This document shows, one piece after another, positions 1-12,259 of a stretch of 64,000 nucleotides of DNA (positions are counted from its first letter, which is position 1; each line of letters begins with the position of its first letter). A model generated the notes under the pieces. That model was not told the DNA's origin. It worked only from the letters and a program-made list of their open reading frames with translations, and did no database searches. The stretch comes from Sabethes cyaneus. Its lineage: Eukaryota; Arthropoda; Insecta; Diptera; Culicidae. The translations under genes and the position numbers were made by a program. Location: positions 138,556,642 through 138,620,641 of the forward strand of contig NC_071354.1 of assembly GCF_943734655.1 (NCBI RefSeq), given 5' to 3'.

Positions 1-319
1 GATTGCATTCACTTGCATGTTGACACTTGCATGTTTCATTCAGCATGAGCACAAAGAACATTTTGTTTGTCGGCTTATTCAACCGATGGAGTTTAGAATG
101 CATGAAAATTGGTCAAACAGCAGCTGGAAATAAAAATGTCAAATGGCGAATCAGGCATAGCTAAGAAATTGTTTTATGGTCAATTAATTTATCCATTACT
201 GAGTAATAGGATGAACAAAATGACCCGTAACTTTGTGACATAGCGATTGTAATCGTTATGCAATCGTTGACAAGTTAACTACATGATAGAGAGGATATTT
301 TGCGAAGCACTCCATAAAG
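1..319. other. Unassigned AT-rich flank
   Basis: I see no coding region, tandem repeat or recognisable element here. The last eight bases (CCATAAAG, 312-319) are the left target-site duplication of the adjacent hAT-like MITE. Confidence 0.4.
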
Positions 320-645
320 CAGCGATGGCCCAACCGCGGCCCGCGAGCCGCATGCGGCCCTTCGTGATGATTCGTGCGACCCGCGGACTGGTTTGAGGGA
401 TGGCGGACTTATGAACAATTTTTTTGATTACACAGAGGTCCCTCAGATCAGTCGTAATATCTCGTGCATATTGTAGATCTGATTGCTTTCCAGTTTAAAG
501 CTTGTGGTGATTCCTAAAAATCGGCTTTTGCTGCCGCCTATGTAACATTTTGTTATTCGCAAAAATGACCAAAGGTCATTGCGGACCGCGGACTCATGGG
601 GCGATCTAATTTGGCCCGAACCACGCCTATGCCTGGGCACCACTG
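320..645. mobile_element. Non-autonomous hAT-like element (MITE) with 8-bp TSD
   Basis: A 326-bp element starts CAGCGATGGCCCA and ends, read in reverse complement, CAGTGGTGCCCA. It is flanked by a perfect 8-bp direct repeat CCATAAAG at 312-319 and 646-653. The 8-bp duplication, CAG ends and subterminal GCGGCCCGCG-type motifs are typical of hAT elements. There is no transposase ORF, so it would need to be mobilised in trans. Seen: ends and TSD. Inferred: superfamily. Confidence 0.85.
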
Positions 646-809
646 CCATAAAGTATACGTACAAACTGTTTATTGTGATTAGAACTCTACATTAGGCGGG
701 TTTGCTGGCTCCTACTTAGCGAATTTGCGAGTTGATTGTAAACTCGAGTACAAGTACTATGGAAAGGTTAACCAATCTCGTACAGGATACACACAAAGCG
801 TGTTATATT
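646..809. other. Short spacer between two MITEs
   Basis: The right TSD of the first MITE is at 646-653 and the left TSD of the next is GTTATATT at 802-809. Nothing else is recognised. Short ORFs here run into the neighbouring MITE and look spurious. Confidence 0.4.
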
Positions 810-1197
810 CAGGGATGGTTCGATCACTTTGACTCAATTTTGATTCATTTGACAGTACCGTCTCAGCCAAATATGACAATACTATGTATGGAACATGTGC
901 AGAACAAGTTCTAATCTACAATTTTTCTAAACAAAGTTTTGCTGTATCGTTTGTTGTTACGGTGCTACAACGCTAGTAACTCATCAGTGACTAAATGAAC
1001 GTTCATTTAGTCACTAATAAGATACTAGCATTGTAGCGCGGTAACTACAAAAGATACAGCAAAACTTCATTCAGCAAAATTATAGATAATAACCTTTGCT
1101 ACAAATGTCCCATATATAACTTTGTCATATTAAGCCCCGTTAAGACGGTACTGTCAAATGAAATCAAAATTGAGTCAAAGTGATCGAACCATCCCTG
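810..1197. mobile_element. Palindromic foldback MITE, hAT-like, 8-bp TSD
   Basis: A 388-bp element whose halves are imperfect reverse complements with the axis at about 1000/1001 (AAATGAAC|GTTCATTT). The outer roughly 55 bp of each end, beginning CAGGGATGGTTCGATCAC, match almost exactly in inverted orientation. Perfect 8-bp duplications GTTATATT lie at 802-809 and 1198-1205. CAGGG ends with an 8-bp TSD suggest hAT. No coding capacity; a transcript would fold into a long hairpin. Confidence 0.88.
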
Positions 1198-1207
1198 GTT
1201 ATATTTA

Positions 1208-1525
1208 GAGAGGAGGAGGGTAAAATCACAAACGTACGCGAGGTGATCGACAGGAGAAAGAGATGATCATCTCAATGGCGATAAAACAGAAGGAAACGAA
1301 ACGGACGTTAACGAAAACGCAGAGTACCAACAAACAAAAGTAGTGCCCTGATTTCGAAGAATTCTGGTGAGAAATCGGACTGCTGAAAACTAATAGAGTC
1401 ACCAGAAAGGTCGGCTCTCGGTCTAATTCTATTGACATGGGAAAAAGCCGTTTACAATATTCATGGTTCTACTGAATTGAATGGCACTTCTTTCAATTTC
1501 TAGAACTTGTGAGGAGGAGAAAGCA
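1208..1525 (+). pseudogene. RTE-like LINE fragment (linker region)
   Basis: The sequence resembles the linker between endonuclease and reverse transcriptase of the local LINE family: the stretch with ACGCGAGGTGATCGACA matches 5396-5490 and the end GAGGAGGAGAAA matches 47795. It is short and full of stops. It may be an internally deleted copy next to copy A. Identification rests only on comparison with the other copies in this window. Confidence 0.55.
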
Positions 1526-1539
1526 ACGGTTTCTGGTTG

Positions 1540-2722
1540 GTAAATGGCTGTATATTGCGTAAAACAGATCCTCAGTCTCTTATCCGGCAATTCCTATCCC
1601 TACCTCGTCGTGGTACCAGCCGAAATACGAGCTACCTTAGCGGAGTTCGGATAACCAACCCAGGTGAAAACTAACCAGTTCGACAACAAACACTGAGGAA
1701 GCCTCCAAGTCGTAGGCGAAATGCGTATCTGCCGAGAATAAATATACATAGTAGAATTAAATTGAAAAGTTTTCTTTTTTATTTAATTTTAGGTTTCGCA
1801 TTCTACTAAGACGCTCCAAAAACTTCAGTTAAGATTGTATACCAACAAAACAGGAGGCACAGTGTTGTCTCGACACTATGAGATGGCAGTCCATCATGAG
1901 ACTTGGTAGCGCGGCCTTAACACAGCCACTTATCTAAATTCAACAAACTAAAAACAATAAAGGAGATTCTACTCGGAACATTCGGCATGGACAAAGGCGA
2001 CGAAATAAGGACATAGAATGGAAACTTAATTCCTGGAACTGATACTGAAGATCGCTAAATTTCGTTAGTAACGACAGCGTGCTGCTCGATCAGTTACAAC
2101 CCCGAAAGTTAGGCATCGTAGCACTGCAGGACATCTGCACTCGCAAATACGAGAAGATGTGGAGGATCCGTGATGGCAAAGCTTTATTTTAACAAAGCGG
2201 GGGAGCGACCATCAGTCTGGAAACGGGCTTCTTAGCGATGGGTAAAATGCAGGAATGGAAATCGATCAACGAGAGGTTGTGCATGCTGAGGATGAAAAGC
2301 CGTTTCTTGAACTACACCGTCATTAACGTGCGATGTCCACACGAAGGTAGACCCGACGACGAGAAGTTCTATACGCAGCTCTCCATGGGACATCAAGACC
2401 GTCATCGGGAAAATGAACGCCCAGGTTAGCAGGGTAGCTTCCAGGGGCTTTGCAGCGTCCAGAGGCTCGGTGAGCAGAAAGTCTTTCTTTCTACCACACC
2501 GACCAAATTCTCTTCGAGGACCGGTTTCTCTCGTACATCACTAACCACGCTTCCTACGGGGTGTGGATATCGATTTGGACCATTATCTAGCAGCAGTACA
2601 TGCGCATTCAAAACTATCGTCGGTTTATACCTGGCAACAAAGCCGCCCTCCTTGGTTAAACAATCGGCAATTAAACAACCCGCGATCTGCCCAAAACTAC
2701 GTACGAGCGTACTGGTTGCAGA
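1540..2722 (+). pseudogene. RTE-like LINE copy A, 5' part with endonuclease remnants
   Basis: This holds the 5' leader and decayed apurinic-type endonuclease of a non-LTR retrotransposon. The leader at 1545-1760 matches 46690-46830 of copy B. Endonuclease pieces are readable: IVALQDIC near 2115, FLNYTVINVRCPHEGR near 2305-2350, and a GVDIDLDHYL motif (family usually SDHYLV) near 2560-2590. Several frameshifts and stops break the frame. The copy is cut at 2712-2722 by an antisense R1-like LINE and resumes at 4967. RTE-like assignment is moderate; such elements carry endonuclease and RT in one ORF. Confidence 0.75.
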
Positions 2723-4966
2723 CCGTTTTTTACGAGTAAGGAAATCTGCTCAGCACCTTAGAAGATATGGTACTATCAGACACCTGAGAAGACAACTCAG
2801 GGAGTGGGGTTTGGTATCCCGACCCCCCCGAATGGGGCCCACTAAAACCCTACTTGAGGCTCCAGCCTCAATCCCCCCTGACACCACCTTGTCGGTATTA
2901 CTTTAGGGAGGGGCTATTGTGCTTAACGCACCCTCTTAGATAACTACTGGACTATGGTAGTTAGGCTATTTACTCGCCGTTGATCGGCTCTCCAGCGGTT
3001 TTGTAGCTCATGTACAATCTGGGTAGCAGCCGCATTGACCGCTCCCCAGACATCCGAGCTAGAACACATCCTTTGGACTAAGTTATCCGGAGTGCTGTCC
3101 TGTTCGCTCACTGCCTGCATGTTGCTTCTCGCGCCCACGAAACGAGGGTATATAAAGAAAACATGTTCTGCAGTTCCTTCAACATCCACGCATTCGGGAC
3201 ACGCGGGGGTTCCGCATACCCGAACTTGTGCAGATGCTGTCTAAAAGAACCATGCCCTGACAGAATCTGTGTCAGGTGGTAGTTGACTTCGCCGTGGCGC
3301 CTGTCGACCCAAGCAGGTTACTTCCGGAATAAGTCGGTCAGTCCACCGGCACTTTGTGGAATCAGACCATCAGAGTCATCGAGGTCGATCTTGTGGTACT
3401 CCGCATGTCTCTAATTCTACGTTGGTTGAAGCACGCCACGTCCTCACTAATGATGATGCCAATAGGCATCATACCCACTAAGACGCCGATTGCGTCATGT
3501 GAAACTGTGCGATACACACTCGCCACTCTCAAGCACATGAGACGATAGGTACTTTCCAGCTTACCTAGGTAGCTTTTAGTTCCTAACGCCGATGACCACA
3601 CCAGTCCGCCATACCTAAGTATGGACTGGACCACGTTGGCTAAAAGCCTTCGCTTACTGCCATATACCGCAGAACTACTAGAAATCAAACGAGACAATGC
3701 CGAAATAGCTGTGGAAGCCTTCTTGCAGGCATAGTCGGTGTGGCTCCCGAACTTGAGTTTGTCGTCGACCATGACTCTCAGGAGTTTCAAGGATCGCTTT
3801 GACGGAAAAGTGCAGTCCATGACGCTGATATTTCCTTGCTGTATTGACTTGCGGTTGTTCACCACGATACCCTCCGTTTTATGATGCGCTAGCTCCAGTT
3901 TCCTGGAGCGCATCCAGTCTTCGACATTGCTTAAGAGTAGGCAGCTATCAACTCAACCTCTCTGATAGATTCACCGTAGACTTCCAAGGTGATATCGTCC
4001 GCAAAGCCGACAATCACAACCCATACCGGGAACTTTAGCTTCAACACCTCGTCATACATGTCGTTCCGCAACACCGGGCCCAGAATGGAACCTTGCGGAA
4101 TCCCTGCGGTGATTGGAACGCACTTCTGACCCTCCTCCGTGTTGTAGCATAGCACATGATTCTGGAAATAATTGTCCAGAATCCTGTATAGCGACACCGG
4201 CACTTAGACATTCTGAAGCGAATTGGCTATGGAATACCAACTAGCGCTATTGAACACATTTTTCACGTCGAGCGTGACAACTGCGCAATAGCGGATATCT
4301 CTCCTCTTGCGCTGGATCGCCACCTTGGATAGTTTATTTATTCCTGAATTTTGGCCAAATTCGGGATTCCGTCTGGTCCCGGTGCCTTGCTCACCTTTAG
4401 GGATTTAGCGATCCTCGTTCGTAACCGTCGCTTCCTCCCCGACCTCTAAACCGCCGTCACCCACATTACTTTGGATGTTCGCCTGGGAGGCCGACCATCT
4501 TACGCTATGGTCCGAGATACTGGAACGTCGGCCATGGGACGACTCAGCGGCCTGAGGTCAGGGCCTTGGCTCGTGGTGCAGAAAGCGGCCCTCGAAGATT
4601 CGCTCCAGCATCTCTGGCGACCGCTCTGCGGGTGCCATCGCGCCCTTGGTCTTTACCATTACGACCCTGTAGGCATCACCCCACGGGTTCGCATTGGCAC
4701 TAGCACATAACCGTTCAAATCAGGCTCGTTTACTACCTTTTATCCCACTCTTAAGCGCTGCGCGTGCAGCAACAAGTGCTACTCGACATTCAGCCCTACC
4801 TTCGTCCGAAGGAGCTCTTTGCATAATTCTTCTCGCACGAAATCACGCTCCGCGAAGTTTCGCAATTTCAGCTGTCCACCAGTAAGCCGGTGACCTCCCA
4901 TACCTAGGTCGAATTTTCCTAGGCATGGTAGCGTTTGGATCGGGTATACCGCGATCACCGCACTCT
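2723..4966 (-). pseudogene. R1-clade-like LINE, 5'-truncated, inserted in copy A
   Basis: Minus-strand reverse transcriptase of R1 type. In order: an N-terminal RT region near 4890-4500 (AEIAKLRGA, NPWGDAYRVVMVKTKG), KAPGPDGIPN near 4390, the palm with AGIPQGSILGP and GFADDITL (4203-3931), a thumb segment with SKRSLKLLRVMVDDKL and LRYGGLVWSSAL (3913-3362), and the R1 C-terminal domain with DVEGTAEHVFFIYPRF (3189-2944). The endonuclease half is missing and frameshifts separate the pieces, so it is dead. Near-identical 11-bp flanks (CTGGTTG[C/A]AGA at 2712-2722 and 4967-4977) look like its target duplication, with a short T run at 2728-2733 as poly-A remnant. Confidence 0.85.
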
Positions 4967-6915
4967 CTGGTTGAAGATCTAGGTTTCTCTGTAGAGCTAG
5001 ATACTTCGACCCCCGAAGACGAATGCAGTCACATTCGCTTCAATGAGGCTACAACCTCGGCCTTAGATGAGGAAACCTCGAGCGCAGGAAATGATTGGTT
5101 GGACTGGGAATGCGAACATGCGCTGAAGGGAATGGATGGAAAAAATGCTTGAAAAAACTATTCAAGCATTTCCACGAGGGAGAATTTGGCCAAGTTTCAA
5201 CGAGCGCGAACCTAATGAGTTGACCTTGACTACGCCAGAAGGAGTACAGGGATCGTGAAGAGCTGGAACAACTATTCCGGGTGAAGAACACGCGCAAGTT
5301 TTACAAGAAGGTGCACCAAACTTATAACTTCACTTCATAGCCTGACATGGAGTTTAGAGAACGCCATTTAGAGAACGAGAGAGGGGATCTAATCACAAAT
5401 GAGTGCGAGGTGATCGACAAGTGGAAGCATTTCTTCGATAAGCATCACATTGGCGATATAACAGAAGGAGACGCAACAAAAGTTAACCTAGGTGTTCCTA
5501 CAAACGATAATGACGCGCCGGCTTCCGATCTCGAAGAGATCCGGCAAGATATCGGTCAGGAACGACTCCCGGAAGAACTCCATAAAAATGGCCAAGAACT
5601 GCTGGCAATAGCACTTCACTAGATAATTTCAAGAATTGGGAGAAGAAACTACCGGACAGAAGGTGTGGTCCGCCCATCTACAAAGAGGGCTGGATTGCTG
5701 TAATTACCGCGGCATTACGCTGGTCAACGCCGCCTACAAGGTGCTCTCTCAGATTATGTTAAGTCGTCTATCCCCAATGACAAGAGAATTTGTAGGGTAG
5801 TATTAGGCGGGCTTTATGGGGCCCATGCTGCTACGAATCAAATTTTTACCCTCCGGTAAATTCTCCAGAAATATCGGAAATACAACGTACCCACGCATCA
5901 TATTGTCGTGTATTTCAGGGCAGCATACGATACAGTGCAATGCGAACAGCTATGGCAGATAATGCACGAGTACGGTTCTCCGGACAAACTGACGCGACTG
6001 ATCAAAGGTTTCCTGACGCGCAGAGCCTTACAGCGAGGGGATGGACTGTATGCTATTCAACACCGCTATTGAAGATGTACTCCAGCGAGCGGGCATCGAA
6101 ACGAAAGGAACGATCTTCAGCAAGAGTAGCCAACTCCCAACCTTCGCAGACGACCTCGACATTATTACTAGAAACTTTGAGACGGTGGAGGTAATCTACG
6201 CCAGACTAAAAACGGAGGCTAAGAGGATCGGCTTACAAATCAATGCGTCCAAAACTAAATATATGGTAGGAAGAGGCTCCAGAGTAAGCAACTTTTGCCT
6301 TTCACGGACTGTAACTATTGACGGCGATGACCTAGATGGTTGATGAATTCGTATATTTGGGATCTCTGGTTACCGCTGACAATAATACGAGTATTAAGAT
6401 CCAACGACGCATTTAAGCTGGAAATTTCCTCTGCAAGACTTTTCAATCAAGGTGCATACGCCGTCGCACAAAGCTGAGATGCACAAAACGCTTATCAGAC
6501 CGGTAGTTCTCTACGGACTTGAGACAGTAACTTTGCTTACGGAAGACATATGTGCCCTTGCCGTATTTAAACGAAAGGTATTGTGGACTATTTTTGGCCG
6601 AGTACAAACGGAGAGCGGTGAGTGGCGTAGACGTATGAACCACCAGTTGCAGGCACTACTTGAAGAAATTCCCATCGTACATCTGACGAAATTTGGAGGA
6701 CTACGGTGGGCCGGCCACGTCGCAAAGATGTCGGACAACAGCGCAGTGATATCCGTTCTCTTCAAGAACCCCACGACACCAGGAATAGAGTGGCCCAACG
6801 TGCTAGATGGCTGGACCAAGTTGAAGCTGACTTGCGTGTATCGAGACGTGCACCGAATTGTCGACGAGCAGCCTAAGACAGAGTACAGTGAATAGGAGTC
6901 ACCACGGCTCTTTGC
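4967..6915 (+). pseudogene. RTE-like LINE copy A, 3' part with reverse transcriptase
   Basis: Continuation of copy A. The linker at 4967-5640 matches 47480-47800 of copy B. RT fingers and palm are decayed at 5690-6020. The palm is readable at 6041-6343, with MDCMLFNTAIEDVLQRAG, catalytic FADDLDII and RIGLQINASKTKYM. The C-terminal region at 6452-6895 has IRPVVLYGLE, WRRRMNHQLQALL and GGLRWAGHVAKMSD. Frameshifts lie near 6030, 6345 and 6440. Non-autonomous; part of a family with at least six copies in this window. Confidence 0.85.
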
Positions 6916-6924
6916 TGGTTAAAG

Positions 6925-7460
6925 AAGAGGAAAAAATCACCGGGGGAATGAATGGAAGATGTGGTTTATCCCATCTACAAAAACGGCGAACGACTCGATT
7001 ACTGTAAATAACGGCATTACTATGATGCTGCTCTCCCAGTTCTTGTCACATCGTCTATCGCCAATATCAAACGGTATGATAAAACAATACCAGGTAGGCT
7101 TTATGGGGCCTTTTGGAGAGAATTTTTACCCTCCGATAAATCTTCCAGAAATGTTGGAAGTACAACGAAGTGCGAAGAGCAATGACAGAATGCACGAGAA
7201 CGGTTTTCCGCATGAATTGACACGGGTAATCAAAGCTACCCTAAAGTTAGTGATGTGCTACGTGAGTGTTTTGGAGGCACCTCGAGTCGCCTTAAATCGC
7301 ACAGAGGGTTGCGGCGTGAGTTCAGCCACGGATCGAAACTAGAGATGTGACCTTCACCAAAAGTAGCCTTCGCAGACGTTGCTAGGATTATTATCAAAAA
7401 CTTCACGACGGCGGAGGCAAACTACCACCTCCTGGACTGGATTAAAAATCAATGCGTTAT
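6925..7460 (+). pseudogene. RTE-like LINE copy A2, left part
   Basis: Begins at the GAGGAAAAAATCACCGGGG segment, equivalent to 47795 in copy B, and runs through decayed RT sequence (LSPISNGMIKQYQVGFMGPF near 7050-7110). It stops abruptly at 7460, inside the conserved QINASK-type segment. The same element continues at 14147 after a 6.7-kb insertion; the 21 bases 7440-7460 recur exactly at 14147-14167. Confidence 0.75.
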
Positions 7461-7475
7461 GTATGTATGTATGGG

Positions 7476-7856
7476 GTTAGCCACCATCACCCCAAGGGTT
7501 TCCCATTGTATGCAAGTAGAATTACTGCAGAATCGAATTTATGTACCCAGCAGCTTTCATGTCAATGCTGTTCGTGAAGGACCAAAAGGGGTTGGGTGGA
7601 TCTATAAGCAATGTCGCTTGTATGATTCCACGGGAATATAAAACACTCCTTCCAGCATAGACCTCTGGTTCAAAGATACATAACTTCACGGTGCAAACTT
7701 ATCTTGCGTGATGATTTGTGTGCTAGGAGGGCGCGTCAAAATCCTGGTTACCACATCCCTCATCCAGTCTTCGATTCATTCGATACCCTGATGCTCCCTT
7801 CCCTCTCTTTTAATTATGTATATGTAAATGTATTAAATAATGAGTAATATGAATAT

Positions 7857-7860
<4 letters not shown>
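7476..7860. other. Unassigned segment at left edge of composite insertion
   Basis: No ORF with family character. Could be the 3' untranslated part of the primary LINE insert on the minus strand, given the flanking tetranucleotide run. AT content rises toward the dinucleotide repeat. Confidence 0.3.

Positions 7861-7937
<77 letters not shown>
7861..7937. repeat. (TA)n microsatellite
   Basis: An uninterrupted TA dinucleotide run of about 77 bp. Such runs are hypermutable and can be collapsed or expanded in assemblies, so the exact length is uncertain. Confidence 0.97.
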
Positions 7938-7940
<3 letters not shown>

Positions 7941-8875
7941 ATATCTATATGAGTGGCAATGATTCTTCACTTGTTTATGTATCGCAGTAATATACTAATA
8001 ATAAGCTATATTTTGAAAGTGCATTCAATAATACACTGTATTATTAACCGAGTCAGCCTCTCGATGGGCCAGCAAAGTCTGCGACTGTGTAAGGTTTAAA
8101 ACGGACAGCACACAAGAAGGAAATCGCCACACATCAGTCTTTAGCCAAAAAAAACAAACAGTCAAACCACTACTTATCTAAGCACTCGTCGGAATGTCCT
8201 CTGTCCACTCTACACATCAGACCTTACACGTGGGGAGTATGGTACCCGTACACTATGTACATTATTATTTCACATCTACTACTTCACATCGACCCGTACG
8301 GACTGTTTGCATGATGGTCTCTTATTCCAAGCACTAGCAAGCAAAAACACGAAAAGACGAACGGCGAAGATCCGGTTTATTCGTCAGCGGCTTCAACAGC
8401 AAGTAGCGCAGCAACGAAATGCACACACGGAAGCAAGAAACTATGTGCTGACAAAAAAAATTAACAAGCCCCAACTGCTTCACTAACACACATGCTTTTG
8501 GAACACATTATTACACGAACTGCCGAAACGGAAATTTTCTTGCGCTCTCTAAAGACGCACACGACTGAGCGGCCAATATTATTGCTTGAATAAACAGCCA
8601 TGCATAACCGACAAAGGAAAAAGTTGAAATAGCTTGCTTCGGAATCGCACTTTTCATCACAATAAGCCCAAAACATCACTCATTCCGATCCGCGCGGTAT
8701 AAACTCATCGTTAGTCACTCTTGGTAATAAGAATTCCCACTAGAGGCACTCACGTATATTAAATCAAAGCGAACACTACTGATCTTTCGATTCTACGTCT
8801 CGCGAAAACACACAAGCGTCCGATCTCTCAGCTTTCCCATACCGAACTGATGCCGGCAAAATCTCCGAAAAAATG
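7938..8875. other. Unassigned 0.9-kb segment
   Basis: No recognisable protein, TIR or tandem array. A minus-strand ORF at 8461-8679 has no family resemblance and is likely chance. It lies between the TA microsatellite and RTE-like copy C, within the composite insertion. Confidence 0.3.
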
Positions 8876-9510
8876 TCCAAGAACCACTAACAACGGCTCT
8901 TCACTGGAGAATTTCAAGGATTTGAGAGCAGCAGCAGAAACTACCGGAGGATAGATAGGTGTGGTTTGTCCTAATGCTACTTGCACGTTGCCCTTCCAGA
9001 TTTTGTTACGTCGTCTATCCCCAGTTTAAGAGGGGCATGGGCTACTGCGGCTCAAGATTTAACTCTCTGATAAATGCTCCAGAAATGTCAGGAGTACGTG
9101 ACGATGCATCATATTTTCGTAGATTTCAGGTCAGCATACGATAAAGTTGAGCGCGAACAGCTATGGCAGATAGTGCACCACAAGAACAGTTTTCCGGGCA
9201 AACTGACGCGGCTGATAAAAGCTACGTGTGTGTTTCGAGGGCACTTTAAAGTTCCTTCGAATCGCGCAGATAGTTGCGGCTAGGGGATGGACTGTCCTGT
9301 ATGTTATTCAACATCGCTGTTGAAGGCGTGGTCCGGCGAACGGGCACCGAAACGAGAGCAACGATCTTCAGCAAGAGTAACAAACTCCTAGCCCTCACAG
9401 ATGGCCTCGATATCGTTACCTTGGGACGGCGGAGGCAATCTACGCCAGACTTAAAACGGGGGCAAGCAAAATAGGGTTACAAATCAATGCGTCGAAAACC
9501 AAACATATGG
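8876..9510 (+). pseudogene. RTE-like LINE copy C, left part
   Basis: Decayed RT of the local LINE family. Readable pieces include HHIFVDFRSAYDKVE (9092-9150), KLTRLIKAT near 9200, GDGLSCMLFNIAVEGVVRRTGTE (about 9283-9350) and LALTDGLDI, a degenerated FADD box in which the catalytic aspartates are altered, near 9390-9415. It breaks at 9510 at the CATATGG segment, where the CAGGG element inserted, and resumes at 13349. Confidence 0.8.
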
Positions 9511-11179
9511 CAGGGTGTCGATTTCCTGGAAAAACCTGGAAAATCAGGGAATATCAGGGAATTCATTTTTGGATCAGGGAAATCAGGGAATATCAGGGAA
9601 TTTCGAAATTCAATCAGGGAAATTTTGTTTACCCGGCAATATTGTTGATCAACTTTGGAATCAAATCAATTTTCGTGTAAAATATACGCAGATTGATCGG
9701 TTGAATTAAAACTTGTTACATGTCTAGTGGCGATTCGATTATCTTTCAGTTTGCCGTAAATTTCCTATTTGTTTTGCGACGTACAATTGTCAGACTTCAT
9801 TCGCTGTAGTGCTCGAAATCGGCAATGGCAGAGGCCCCAAGCACTTCACGGTGCAGACATCAAGAGCACAAACCGGGATACAGACTGTTATTTACACGCG
9901 ATCCACAGCGTTTTCACCAATTGCAGAATTTTACACTCAGAAGCCCCAAGCATTGATCATCTTCCTTCAGTGTCCATGGTTCATGTCCGTTAAGGGTTAC
10001 CGGAAGCATTAACGTTCTGTAGAATTTGCGTTTATGCGAGTTGGCAACCTTCGGGACTGGTTCAGCTGGTTACGTACTACGCAGAAAGCTTACATGTTTC
10101 TCTGTTCTGACGTGATCCGCAGTCAGCATGCGACTCTTGGCCTGGTTCTTCTCATCTGTCATTTTCTGGCATTCGACATCAAACAAGCTGTTACACTGTC
10201 TTCCACACGTTGCACGGTGGGGAATCGCTGGCCAGCAGCCAAAAAATGAAAGTTCATTTCGACTCTCCGTTGTATTTTTCCTGTGATTCTATACTATTGA
10301 AGTGTTCAAATCCAAAATTTTAGATCAATATGACAAAATTTGAATTTTCTATGAATCTTGAAAGTATGCTATCTCAGCATGTTTTAGCGTTTTTTTAAAA
10401 AATAACCTAATATTTCAAAACATTCTAGAGGTCTAATGGTAGCTCGGATTTTACCGGTGTCTAAGGAAAAGTACTTCAAAAAATAGTGCTGAATAAAGCC
10501 CATTGAATGAGTATGCTGTAATTTTGTCATAGTATGCCACAATTTTAATTTTCATTAAAAAGGTGTCATATTTTCGCGTAAAACACGCTTAAAAGTTTTG
10601 AAGCCAAGGTTCGCCACTATTGACACTACCGGTAAAAGTTGGCGTAAAATAAGAGCTTTCAAATGGATATAGTCTCATTTAGCGCAGAGTAGCGCAGAGC
10701 ACAGATATTACGCTTGTAAGGCTACTATATCAGAATTCAACAACATAGACAAAATGCAAACGCTCAAAGTAAACGTAGGATATCTTAATTATGGGATATC
10801 TCCTTTACATGGTTGGATAAACTGCTTCGAATATATGGTCCATATTGTATATTGACTAGATTTTAGAGGTTGGAGGAAATCTGGAGGATACAGCGATAGT
10901 AATGACGGAAATACAGCTCAAAGATCTTATGCCAATCCTGGTATTAGTTCTGAAATCACGGGTATAGATATGAAATTAATTAAAAGGTTGAGAAATTTTC
11001 TTATAGCAAGTTCTTGAACACATTATTTCAGAAAAATTCGAAACTTATTGTTTGTATACCAAAAACCTTTATGTCAGGGTATAGTCTCATATAATACGTC
11101 CACTGCAATGCAAAGAATTTGAATTCGCGGTCATAAATGAATCTAGACAACTATATTGCTGATAGGACGAATGACAGAA

Positions 11180-11325
11180 GAAGCACAAAAATAAGTTGTT
11201 TTTTGTTTAATTATAGTCACTTTAACAACTCGGGTCATTCGTGACTTCTGCGGGGTCGGGAATTGAACCACGGTCCTCGGTGTGAGAGGCGTGAATGCTA
11301 GCCACTACACCGGTATTGACCCTGA
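11180..11325 (-). repeat. tRNA-derived SINE-like sequence
   Basis: On the minus strand, an A-box-like TGTAGTGGCTAGC (near 11300) and a B-box-like GTGGTTCAATTCC (near 11262) are spaced as in a tRNA, followed by a short AC/A-rich 3' body. The anticodon stem does not pair well and no acceptor stem closes, so this is not a functional tRNA. Best read as a SINE head or tRNA pseudogene inside the 3.84-kb element. Confidence 0.6.
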
Positions 11326-12259
11326 CGAAAATGCTAAAAATAGTGATAAAAATACAAGACAATATTTTACATGCAAAAATGAGTGAAAATACAAATCGTG
11401 ATAGAATTGCTCGTCTTCTTATTTCTCCGGATAAAGCTTATAGCTTCTTCGAAACGGAAAAATGTAATTAGAAAAATCTTTCTGAGAATATTACTATTGA
11501 AGACGAAACGTGAAGCGAGTGATTCTGCAGAAGGAGAAAAAGAAGAAGAAAAAAAAGAAGATGGAGATAAAGAAGATTAAGAAAACTAATAAGTGGAAAA
11601 GTTTTGATTTTTGATTTGATTTTAATATTAACTTATATGGATTTTGTGTTGATTATTAAAGCTCATACTTGCTTTGTATTGTTTTATATAATGTTTTATC
11701 CTGTAAAAATCCATCTGCAATAGTTTTCCAAATGACCCTCATTTCTTATACGTCTTTATACTTAAAAAATACTTGAAAAATAGTTGAAAATTCTCCCTAA
11801 CATAAAAAATTTACGTTCTAATGCAAAATAAACCTGAAATTCGGGCTCAGCACCCCAAAATTACTTAAGAACCACATATTATCCTTGATTTAAAGAGATT
11901 TTTTTGCTTGGCCAGCATTTGTATGGAGTCGCCCCACTGTGCGTTGTGCCTATCACTTCCCTCGTAGTTGTTGGCACCATGGAAGATCCTCCACAGCCTA
12001 CTTACGTCTTATTCCCTTTCGTCATGCTGTTCTGCGATTCGTTGATCAAGCTTTCTGATGTACTCCACTGCAACGTGGAGTGGATCTGCGTGGATCTTAC
12101 GACGAGATAGTGGTCAAAGTCGCTAAGAAAAGACTGTATATTGTGACTTCTAAAAAGTATTGACCGTTAAACAGGATCGATCTGGGAGCTAGAATTCTTG
12201 AATTTTCAAGTCGTGCGCACCCCATAAATCCTTTCGAACCTGTCATAGAACTCGTCCCT

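Noticed and set aside
11237..11325. Possible valine or glutamate tRNA on minus strand
   Set aside because: The anticodon stem has mismatches and there is no acceptor stem; better read as tRNA-derived repeat.
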